A stretch of DNA of 23,437 bases from CAYRTD01 sp964426915 (GTDB lineage: Bacteria; Bacteroidota; Bacteroidia; Bacteroidales; GCA-2748055). Positions 7,603-14,890 of the stretch are shown in pieces. Below the pieces are notes generated by a model, which was not told where the DNA came from, searched no databases, and saw only the letters and a program-made list of their open reading frames with translations. The stretch covers positions 1-23,437 of the forward strand of contig CAYRTD010000055.1 of NCBI GenBank assembly GCA_964426915.1. The letters run 5' to 3'. Each line of letters opens with the position of its first letter. Position 1 is the stretch's first letter. The translations under genes were made by a program, and so were the position numbers.

Positions 7603-9429
7603 ATGTCTTATCTCCCGATTGAAGATTACGGTTTAATAGGAAATATGCGTTCCGTTGCTCTGGTAGGAACAAACGGTTCCATTGACTGGTTTTGTTTCCC
7701 GCATTTTGATTCCCCGAGTGTATTCGCCTCTATCCTTGATGAAAAGAAAGGAGGCTCCTTTAAAATTTCACCTGTTCTTGAAAATTATCATACCAAGCAG
7801 TTTTACTGGCCTGAAACAAATGTTTTGGTAACCCGGTTTCATTGTGATGAAGGAATTGTCGAACTAACCGATTATATGCCGGTTGGGGCCGACATTAAAA
7901 AAGAAGAGGATTTCAGGATTGTACGACGTGTAAAAGGAGTGCATGGTAAAGTGAAAATGAAGATACTATGTTTACCGGCTTTTAATTATGCGAGAGATGA
8001 ACATGAGCTTTCCGTTACGGACAAAGGAGCGGCTTTCCATTCTTCGTCACTTAGTCTGGGACTTGCGAGTAGTACCCCTCTCAGGAAAAAAGGAAAATCC
8101 ATTGATACGGAATTTGAAATAGATGAGGAAGAATCGGTGGTTTTGGTTCTTCATAAAATATGTAAAGGAGACGAATGTGAGATTGAGTTTTCGGAGGAAC
8201 AGGCAAACAAACGATTTATCATTACGGTTAATTATTGGAGGAATTGGATTTCAAAATCACAGTACAAAGGAAGATGGAGAGAGATGGTTAATCGTTCTGC
8301 CTTAATTCTTAAACTTTTGACATTCGAGCCAACAGGAGCTATTGTTGCTGCTCCTACATGTAGTTTACCGGAAGGGATTGGAGGAACGAGGAACTGGGAT
8401 TATCGATATACCTGGATCCGGGATGCCGCTTTCACGGTTTATGCATTTATGCGAATTGGCTTTACCCAGGAGGCGGCCGATTTTATGCATTGGATAGTCG
8501 ACCGCTCAAACGATACCGAAGAAGGAGGTACTCTTCAGATAATGTATGGTATTGATGGAAGAAAAGATATTAAAGAAGAAGAACTGGATCATCTTGAAGG
8601 TTATAAAAAATCTTCTCCGGTACGGATAGGCAATGGGGCCTATGATCAGTTGCAGCTCGATATTTATGGTGAATTAATGGATTCAGTATATCTTTTTAAT
8701 AAATATGGTGATCCCATTCCCCTGAATACCTGGAAAGCAATGACCAAACATATTGATTGGGTATGCGAAAACTGGAACCTGAAAGATGAGGGTATATGGG
8801 AAGTCCGTAGTGGTAAGCATCATTTCGTTTTTTCCAAGATGATGTGTTGGGTTGCTATTGACAGAGCAATACGGCTTGCCCGTAAGCGGTCTTTTCCTGC
8901 CGATCTTAACAGATGGACCAGTGTACGTGACGAGATATATGAAACAATCATGGAAAAAGGCTGGAACAAAGAGATACAGGCTTTTGTGCAGTATTATGAC
9001 AGTGAAATTTTAGATGCTTCAAATCTTCTGATGCCATTAGTGTTTTTTGTTTCACCAACCGATCCTATGATGCTAAAGACTCTTGACAGGATCATGAAAT
9101 CGCCCGATAAGGGAGGGTTACTTACAAACAGTCTTGTTTACAGGTATAACAATTTGCATGTTAAAGATGGTCTGTCCGGACAGGAAGGAACTTTTAATAT
9201 GTGTACTTTCTGGCTTGTGGAAGCACTGACCCGGGCAGGAAACAACGACCCCAAAAAACTCGAAGAGGCCCACCTTATGTTCGAGCAAATGCTTGGTTAT
9301 GCAAATCATGTGGGCATTTTTTCGGAAGAGATAGGTTTAAGTGGAGAAGCTCTGGGAAATTCTCCACAGGCATTTACGCATTTGTCCTTGATCAGTGCTG
9401 CTTATAATCTGGATAAGGCTTTGGGGTAG
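7603..9429 (+). CDS. Glycoside hydrolase family 15 protein (glucoamylase/trehalase-like)
   Basis: The 608-residue cytosolic enzyme has no signal peptide. It has the bacterial GH15 layout: an N-terminal beta-sandwich (~1-215) opening with PIEDYGLIGNMRSVALVG and SIDWFCFPHFDSP, then an (alpha/alpha)6 barrel (~225-608). Barrel landmarks are NWDYRYTWIRDAAFTVYAF (~264-282), DEGIWE with the proposed catalytic acid E400, and SEE (574-576), where E575 aligns with the catalytic base, followed by GNSPQAFTHL. Members cleave alpha-glucosidic bonds (glucoamylase, trehalase, glucodextranase activities), so the substrate cannot be fixed from sequence. ATG 7603 is chosen over an in-frame TTG at 7597. No trehalose, glycogen or maltose genes adjoin it, and it stands alone between divergent metH and a convergent cytochrome gene. 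Confidence 0.93.
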   Translation: MSYLPIEDYGLIGNMRSVALVGTNGSIDWFCFPHFDSPSVFASILDEKKGGSFKISPVLENYHTKQFYWPETNVLVTRFHCDEGIVELTDYMPVGADIKKEEDFRIVRRVKGVHGKVKMKILCLPAFNYARDEHELSVTDKGAAFHSSSLSLGLASSTPLRKKGKSIDTEFEIDEEESVVLVLHKICKGDECEIEFSEEQANKRFIITVNYWRNWISKSQYKGRWREMVNRSALILKLLTFEPTGAIVAAPTCSLPEGIGGTRNWDYRYTWIRDAAFTVYAFMRIGFTQEAADFMHWIVDRSNDTEEGGTLQIMYGIDGRKDIKEEELDHLEGYKKSSPVRIGNGAYDQLQLDIYGELMDSVYLFNKYGDPIPLNTWKAMTKHIDWVCENWNLKDEGIWEVRSGKHHFVFSKMMCWVAIDRAIRLARKRSFPADLNRWTSVRDEIYETIMEKGWNKEIQAFVQYYDSEILDASNLLMPLVFFVSPTDPMMLKTLDRIMKSPDKGGLLTNSLVYRYNNLHVKDGLSGQEGTFNMCTFWLVEALTRAGNNDPKKLEEAHLMFEQMLGYANHVGIFSEEIGLSGEALGNSPQAFTHLSLISAAYNLDKALG

Positions 9430-9464
9430 GGATGATAGTAGGCGGGAGGCAGGAGGCGGGCAGG

Positions 9465-9493
9465 AGGCAGGAAGAGCACAGAGTGTCCTGCCT
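9465..9493. terminator. Stem-loop between convergent genes, terminator-like
   Basis: AGGCAGGA (9465-9472) and TCCTGCCT (9486-9493) form a perfect 8-bp GC-rich stem with a 13-base loop, midway between the GH15 stop and the stop of the porin gene. There is no T-tract, so intrinsic termination is uncertain. The left arm belongs to a purine-rich direct repeat of GGCGGGAG/GGCAGGAG from about 9440. Confidence 0.4.
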
Positions 9494-9508
9494 GCCATCA
9501 CATTGAAG

Positions 9509-10702
9509 CTAAAATGCTGAGGTAAATCCCAGCGAAAATCTTCCGTAAGGATTATCAGGATCGGTAATGACCTCCGTAAATTCAGCCGATAATCTTACAT
9601 TGCGTCGCAATAGGTATCCAAGGTGTAAAGTGATTGAATGATAATCGATTGGGGTATAATCGGATTCTACATAATTATAGAGTCCCACGGCATACCAGTC
9701 GCTTTCATCCCCTTTCGGACTGAAGATTAGTTCTCCGAGTATTCCATTTGTAGTTACATCGTTCATGGGCTGAGGCATAGTATTTTCCGGTGTCAGCAAT
9801 GTACCGTCATTCCTGTAAAGATATTGCATATTCAATTCCAGTTTATCAGACATGGTGAGGGTAGCGTCTCCTCCAAGGAATGATACTTCATTGGTAACAA
9901 GACCGAAATCCGCTCTTGAAATATTTTCTTTACCGTAATATCCAACAGCACCAATACGCAGGAAGTCTCCCACGTCCTGTGATATCCTCCCCAGGAAGCT
10001 TTTATATTTATCCTTGTCAAATAATTTCATTTCCCCGGTTTTTGTTAACCCATTACCGTTAACCACTTCAAAGATGAGATCGGTTGAAGTTGGCAGACTG
10101 TAGCTTAGCATAATACCTTTATCGTATGTCATGGTAATATCCGATAATCCAGGTGTAGCTGTATATACGGCATAGTCCTCAAATGTAAGCCTTAGCTCTC
10201 TTTTAAACAGAGGATCGGAGACCTGGAATTGCCCCACGATGATATCCAGCTCTGTGTTGAACAGGTTGTCGTACATTAAGAAAGCATCTTCCACGCCGGC
10301 AACTTCTCCGTGTTCATCCATATAAAAGTAGAAGTAATATGCCAGGTGTTCGGATATCTCTCCTCCGGAAAGGAGTTTAACAAGATAAGGAGCAGAGAGG
10401 TCAGTTCTACCTTCCCCGTTGAAAGTAAACTGTACATAGCCATCCATTCTGACAGCAATAGGAAAGTTACGTATCAGGGATAATTTCGGATCACCGGTAT
10501 CGGTAAAATACCTTGGGGCCTGGTAATCTTCCAGTTTAAAGCCATCTCCGGCAAACTGATCTCCGTAAGGTTTCAATTTAGGTGTGGAAGGTGCATGGCA
10601 TGTCATACAGCTGATGTTATATTTCCGTGCGAATGCCGGGATTGCATTTATCTCCGGAATTATCAGGAGTGAAGATGCGAAAAGAAGTATAAGTTTTTTC
10701 AT
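9509..10702 (-). CDS. Outer-membrane monoheme cytochrome-porin fusion, Cyc2-like
   Basis: The 397-residue precursor has a signal peptide of ~20 residues (MKKLILLFAS...EINA). One heme site follows, C32-M-T-C35-H36, inside IPAFARKYNISCMTCHAPS, and then KLKPYGDQFAGDGF. The rest (~75-397) is an amphipathic beta-strand pattern ending in a terminal Phe (LGFTSAF), typical of outer-membrane barrels. An N-terminal FAR-x(4)-C-x-x-C-H-x(n)-L-x-x-[FY]-G-x-x-F-x-x-x-G[FY] block joined to a ~350-residue barrel is the layout of Cyc2, the outer-membrane iron oxidase. The match to Cyc2 is by recalled architecture, not alignment, and monoheme porin families of other function exist. The gene lies 11 bases downstream of a pentaheme cytochrome and is almost certainly co-transcribed with it. 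The likely role is electron exchange across the outer membrane. Confidence 0.75.
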   Translation of the reverse strand: MKKLILLFASSLLIIPEINAIPAFARKYNISCMTCHAPSTPKLKPYGDQFAGDGFKLEDYQAPRYFTDTGDPKLSLIRNFPIAVRMDGYVQFTFNGEGRTDLSAPYLVKLLSGGEISEHLAYYFYFYMDEHGEVAGVEDAFLMYDNLFNTELDIIVGQFQVSDPLFKRELRLTFEDYAVYTATPGLSDITMTYDKGIMLSYSLPTSTDLIFEVVNGNGLTKTGEMKLFDKDKYKSFLGRISQDVGDFLRIGAVGYYGKENISRADFGLVTNEVSFLGGDATLTMSDKLELNMQYLYRNDGTLLTPENTMPQPMNDVTTNGILGELIFSPKGDESDWYAVGLYNYVESDYTPIDYHSITLHLGYLLRRNVRLSAEFTEVITDPDNPYGRFSLGFTSAF

Positions 10703-10713
10703 ATCATGAATTT

Positions 10714-12060
10714 TTAAGGTAATACTGTGATTTCAATTTCCTGCTCATTTACTGTTATGGCAGTGTATTCTTCTTCCGGAACCTCAAGGTATTCACCGAC
10801 AGGTTTAACCAGTAATCTGAAATTCATAACTGCAGATACTGTTAGTTTCCCGGGTGTAATATCATAAGGCAGATCGAAAGTATATGTCTCAACTTTTGTT
10901 TCTCTTGGTCCTATCCTGTAATCCACACCCAGAGAATCGGTATTCCATTGCATAATTGTCATTCTGCCCTGGGGATCGAAGTAGGGCATTCTGAAAATTC
11001 TGTCACCTATAGGAACGTCTTCTCTTCTGATTCCTTCGAAATTTTCTATTTCCAGCGGTACACCCATGTCCTGATATGCAAGAACATCACTGGCAATAGT
11101 ATATTCCTCTCCCTCAAACCCTTTATTGTCTACCGGAATATGATAGGTTTTTCCACCCTCATCGGTAGCTTCTACATGTAGCCATACAATTCTGTCTTCA
11201 ACCGATCCGGTGGGGAATTTATGGCCGGTTTTCTGGTTGTAGAGGGTAACGGTGAAAATGGCCGGTTCTCCCGGAATTACCTCCTGACGGTCCGGAGTAA
11301 TTCTTATCTCGATAGTACCTTTAACCTTTCCGGGATCATGTGCACCGTTAAAAAGATGCATTTTTGTATCCTCATAGAAAGCTCCCATTTTCGCAGTTTT
11401 AGCCGGTCCGTCGGGCATATGACAATCCTGGCAAACTACTCCTTCTTCATAATAGGGGCCTTCTTTCAATTCGAGATGGGTGGATTTAACCCATACGCCA
11501 AAGGGGCTTTTTTCATTATGACATATACCACAGAATTCCGAAGTGCCATGTAGTTCTGTTGTCTGGATTTCATGATTTGGAGATGATTTTTCACCCTTCC
11601 TGGTTGTAAATTTTACATCACCGGTCTTAAGATTATAATTGTGATTAAATGGGATATCTCCATTATAGGAATCGATATTATGACAAACCTCACAGGATAC
11701 GGATTCATTTGCCCGTGGGTTTGTTTTGGGGTCAGGAGGAGGCATGTCTCCTACCAGATAGGCCATAGGGGTATGGCATCCATTACAGCCTTCGTGCACC
11801 CCTGCCATGCTTGTATCATTTTCCGAATGAGGTACAGCAAGTTTAAAATATTCAATTTCATCCCAGTGATGATTGTAGGCATCCGACATCATTGCCTGAT
11901 CCCACTGCTGGTAAAATAGGTCATGACATTGATTGCAATATTCAGGCGTCTTGAAATCTTCGTATTTATACTTTTGTTTCTGCTGCTGATGGAAGGTGAA
12001 GGATAAACTCAGCATTACGACTGCAGAAGGCAGAATGAGAAATAATTTTGGTCTTTTCAT
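10714..12060 (-). CDS. Periplasmic pentaheme c-type cytochrome
   Basis: The 448-residue product has an N-terminal hydrophobic export segment (residues 5-23, MKRPK start) and five CxxCH heme sites: C42-H46, C92-H96, C123-H127, C177-H181 and C210-H214. Free histidines between them (H64/H65, H78, H89, H140, H163, H195, H235, H241) could be distal ligands, as in cytochrome c554-type multihemes. From ~248 on there is no heme; this part is a predicted beta-sandwich containing TGHKFPTG, a motif recurrent in C-terminal domains of multiheme cytochromes. No catalytic signature of nitrite, hydroxylamine or tetrathionate reductase was recognised. The tight spacing to the downstream cytochrome-porin suggests it passes electrons to or from that barrel. 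A clear upstream promoter match was not found. Confidence 0.88.
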   Translation of the reverse strand: MKRPKLFLILPSAVVMLSLSFTFHQQQKQKYKYEDFKTPEYCNQCHDLFYQQWDQAMMSDAYNHHWDEIEYFKLAVPHSENDTSMAGVHEGCNGCHTPMAYLVGDMPPPDPKTNPRANESVSCEVCHNIDSYNGDIPFNHNYNLKTGDVKFTTRKGEKSSPNHEIQTTELHGTSEFCGICHNEKSPFGVWVKSTHLELKEGPYYEEGVVCQDCHMPDGPAKTAKMGAFYEDTKMHLFNGAHDPGKVKGTIEIRITPDRQEVIPGEPAIFTVTLYNQKTGHKFPTGSVEDRIVWLHVEATDEGGKTYHIPVDNKGFEGEEYTIASDVLAYQDMGVPLEIENFEGIRREDVPIGDRIFRMPYFDPQGRMTIMQWNTDSLGVDYRIGPRETKVETYTFDLPYDITPGKLTVSAVMNFRLLVKPVGEYLEVPEEEYTAITVNEQEIEITVLP

Positions 12061-12304
12061 GGCAGCATGACACTTTACATGATTTTCGTTTTTTTACCGG
12101 AGTTTAAATACAGTAATTATTTAGATTTTTATCAGAACCCTATATGAGAATTAATACATTAATCTACATAACTGTTCTCCTGTATTAGCTAAATTAAGAG
12201 ATATTCAACAGAGTTACAATTTAAAGAAGATAAATGTTCATTATTTATAACGAATCTGGAATTGATTCAGTAAATTGGGGGATATCGATTATATTTCGGA
12301 TGAT

Positions 12305-12333
12305 GTAGACACGCCCAATTTGGGTGTCTCTAC
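12305..12333. repeat. REP-like imperfect palindrome
   Basis: GTAGACACGCCCAA and TTGGGTGTCTCTAC are reverse complements at 12 of 14 positions around a single T, and one mismatch permits G-U pairing. Similar GTAGAGAC...GTCTCTAC palindromes are dispersed in Bacteroidota genomes (recalled). It could also act as a transcript end downstream of tamL. Confidence 0.6.
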
Positions 12334-12343
12334 TGTCGTGGTC

Positions 12344-12410
12344 TTTATGGGTTTATGGGTTTATGGGTTTATGGGTTTATAGGTTTATGGGTTTATAGGT
12401 TTATGGGTTT
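12344..12410. repeat. Tandem octamer array, unit TTTATGGG, about 8.4 copies
   Basis: Eight consecutive units start at 12344; units 5 and 7 read TTTATAGG and the rest are identical. The first four units give four GGG tracts separated by five bases on the plus strand, which satisfies the G3N1-7 quadruplex pattern. The array is followed by a hairpin TTCGC...GCGAA (about 12415-12435). Such arrays tend to vary in copy number. Confidence 0.9.
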
Positions 12411-12475
12411 CCTCCTTCGCTTTCGCTACGGCGAACAGGTATGGGTGAATCACACTGATAACCGTCACTGTCATA

Positions 12476-12525
12476 CCGATTACCGATTACCGATTACCGA
12501 TTACTGTCATACCGATTACCGATTA
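12476..12525. repeat. Tandem heptamer repeat CCGATTA
   Basis: Four perfect copies (12476-12503), an 8-base spacer CTGTCATA, then two more copies (12512-12525). It is the same unit as the degenerate run at 335-372, and shares ACCGATTA with the palindrome at 23373-23390. Direct repeats without unique spacers exclude CRISPR. Confidence 0.85.
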
Positions 12526-12550
12526 CCCATCCGCTCACCCTTTACTTTTC

Positions 12551-14860
12551 TCAAAACGGATACCCAATAGCAAAATTCAGTACCGGATACTCACCGATCC
12601 AATCTTTATTAAATGGTTTAAAGTCTATCCAGTGGGAACCGTCTATTTCGTATGGCAGGCGTAAAGGTATTCCCAGATCAAGTCTCAGCACAAAAAATGA
12701 AATATCCAGTCTTATTCCGAAACCTGTATTGAAGGCAATTTGATTGTAAAAAGAAGATATGCGAAAACTTTCACTACCTGGTTTATCTTCATTTTCCTCC
12801 CATAGCCAGATGTTTCCTGCATCGGTAAAAAGGGCTCCGTTTACAGGACCGGCAATAGGAAATCTCCATTCAAGATTGGATTCAAGTTTCATATTTCCGT
12901 TATGGGAGAAAAGAAAACGTTCTTCCTCTACAGGTTGAAAACTCCCGGGACCAACGGATCTGTAGGAGAAGCCCCGAAGACTGTTCACGCCGCCAATGAA
13001 ATATTGTTTATTATAGGGAAGTGTATTAGAATTACTATAAGGCAGACCTGCACCTACAATATACCTGTTAACCAGTTGCATGTTTTTGTCCAGCTTCCAG
13101 CTAAAACGCACATCAACGGTCGCTTTGGCAAACTGGGAGTATCTTAAACCCAGTATCCGGCCTGTTTCTGCATTTTCATGGAATCCATGTACAATTTGAT
13201 CTGCCAGATTGAGGGTATTCCCTGCTACTTCGGCATTAAAATTGAAATATTTGCTGAATTGCTTATCATCTGTCAGATTTTCATCAAAAGTGTAATCATA
13301 AATAATACTTAGTATGAGTTTTTCATCAAAGCTTTCTTTAACCAAAGGATTTTCATTCAGAATTTCATCAAATTCCTGGGTTGTTTTTAAAAGACTTGAA
13401 TAATTGAGTGATAATAACTTAAAACGGTGATATTTTTTTTCAGTTTCCTGCCAGTTATAGCCGTAGGAAGCCTCAAAAGAATTGGATGTAAAGTAATTTA
13501 CCCTGTTGACAATATCGTAGCCGGTCATTATTTCTGTCCGTGGAGTATAATTTTTCGACAGGTATTTATTAAAGTCAATAAAAGGAAAAATGAACCTTGG
13601 AAATGCAAGAGACAGGTCTGCACCTGCTTCATAAGAGAACAGGTTGTTTTGCTTATTCAACTGGGTTTCAAATCCTGCGTTTAGATTTGTCTCAAAGCGT
13701 TCAGCTCCGGCAAATGTATTCCTGTCAATATAGCTAAGGTAAAGATAAGGACCGCTGTAATTGTTTGATTTTGTAACAGCCTGAATTTCAGCTCTAAGAG
13801 AAACGGGGACTACCTGTGTTAAATAAATATTCATAGTCAGGAAGTTTGACGTATCAGGTACATTTACTGTATCAGGCTTGAAGGTGATATTCGCATATTT
13901 AAATACTCCAAGCCCCATTAATTTATTAAGAGTAGCTGAATAGGCATTAGTACTGAAGTAATTGCTTTTTCTGAGAATTATCGAACTGTTGATTACATCT
14001 CTGTCAATGCGGCTTACATTCGCGTAAAACACAATGTTGTCGACCACGGTGGTGTCATAATCTTTATTCTCAGCACTAATATCATAATTTGGATATACTT
14101 TAATATTGCTGATCCTGTATTTTTTGAGATCCCTTGAGGGAATATCCTCTTTTAGAGCAACAAATAATCTGAGGTTTTTCTCCACCCGGTTACTATCGAT
14201 CTTAAAAATGAGGTTATTATCAGTAAAGTAATAATATCCGGCATTTCGGAGGTTTGTAGCTATTCTGCTTCGCTCCTGCTTTAAAATATCTATATTATAA
14301 GGATCATTTTTTTTAAGTAGACTTTTTTCTATATAATTGTTAAATGGTACAGGGGGAGGTTTCTCTTCTGTTTCATAAATAATCGTGTCAATCGTATATC
14401 TTTCATTTAGATGAGCAATGTAAGATAATTTGATTTTCTGTCCTTTGATGTTTTCCATGGCTCTCACATCAGATTCAAAATATCCCTTGTTAAATAGAAT
14501 TCCGGACATACTGTTTATACTGTTCTCCTGGTGGTAGTTTTTATAGATAACAGGTTCCTGACCTGCCTTATACTTTAGCCAGTGACGAAATCCTTTATCC
14601 GGTACACTGTCCCCTGCCATATTATACATCCATAACTGAAAAGGAATAAAACCGAGGAATTCATCATTGGGTTCAGGTACAGCCGCTTCCTTGAGATCCT
14701 TTTTGAGTCCTCTCTTTTCATAAAATGCCTGTTCTTCCAGTTTTACCTCAGTTTTGGTATACAGTAATTCACCGTCTTCCAGTGTTCTTGTTACTGAACA
14801 TGAGCTATAAACGATTATGAAAAGTATTACAATAGATGATATTTTTATTCTGTCATTCAT
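12551..14860 (-). CDS. tamL: TamL: lipoprotein TamA/Omp85-family outer-membrane protein
   Basis: This Omp85-superfamily protein of ~769 residues has N-terminal POTRA-like domains (roughly 30-400) and a C-terminal 16-strand barrel. Barrel landmarks are SLRGF (~628), the signature loop in Omp85 strand 12, then FTDAGNIW, and a terminal Phe (FAIGYPF). The N-terminus is a lipoprotein signal: basic start MNDRIKIS, a hydrophobic run and a Cys at ~21 (VYSSC). That is the feature separating Bacteroidota TamL from proteobacterial TamA. ATG 14860 is chosen; an in-frame GTG at 14872 would add four residues. It lies about 30 bases downstream of tamB, the conserved partner, and probably shares its mRNA. 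The role inferred from the family is assembly of outer-membrane proteins or lipid transport with TamB. Confidence 0.88.
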   Translation of the reverse strand: MNDRIKISSIVILFIIVYSSCSVTRTLEDGELLYTKTEVKLEEQAFYEKRGLKKDLKEAAVPEPNDEFLGFIPFQLWMYNMAGDSVPDKGFRHWLKYKAGQEPVIYKNYHQENSINSMSGILFNKGYFESDVRAMENIKGQKIKLSYIAHLNERYTIDTIIYETEEKPPPVPFNNYIEKSLLKKNDPYNIDILKQERSRIATNLRNAGYYYFTDNNLIFKIDSNRVEKNLRLFVALKEDIPSRDLKKYRISNIKVYPNYDISAENKDYDTTVVDNIVFYANVSRIDRDVINSSIILRKSNYFSTNAYSATLNKLMGLGVFKYANITFKPDTVNVPDTSNFLTMNIYLTQVVPVSLRAEIQAVTKSNNYSGPYLYLSYIDRNTFAGAERFETNLNAGFETQLNKQNNLFSYEAGADLSLAFPRFIFPFIDFNKYLSKNYTPRTEIMTGYDIVNRVNYFTSNSFEASYGYNWQETEKKYHRFKLLSLNYSSLLKTTQEFDEILNENPLVKESFDEKLILSIIYDYTFDENLTDDKQFSKYFNFNAEVAGNTLNLADQIVHGFHENAETGRILGLRYSQFAKATVDVRFSWKLDKNMQLVNRYIVGAGLPYSNSNTLPYNKQYFIGGVNSLRGFSYRSVGPGSFQPVEEERFLFSHNGNMKLESNLEWRFPIAGPVNGALFTDAGNIWLWEENEDKPGSESFRISSFYNQIAFNTGFGIRLDISFFVLRLDLGIPLRLPYEIDGSHWIDFKPFNKDWIGEYPVLNFAIGYPF

Positions 14861-14890
14861 ACTCAGGCACACAAGAAATATTTTGGGAGA

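Larger units (their letters stand above)
12061..12550. other. 490-base repeat-rich spacer, no gene
   Basis: This spacer lies between the tamL stop and the cytochrome start. The half nearest the cytochrome (12061-12300) is AT-rich and should carry its promoter and leader, although no perfect TTTG-N19-TAnnTTTG was seen. The other half holds an imperfect palindrome, an octamer array, a small hairpin and CCGATTA heptamers, listed separately. A short frame from 12355 encodes only the repeat and is not a gene. Confidence 0.7.

Noticed and set aside
12476..12525. CRISPR array
   Set aside because: The repeats are 7 bases, directly abutting, without unique spacers, and no cas genes are present.
12355..12570. 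71-codon open frame on the plus strand
   Set aside because: Its sequence is just the translation of the octamer and heptamer repeats (Gly-Leu-Trp-Val-Tyr type periodicity) and it overlaps the tamL 3' end.
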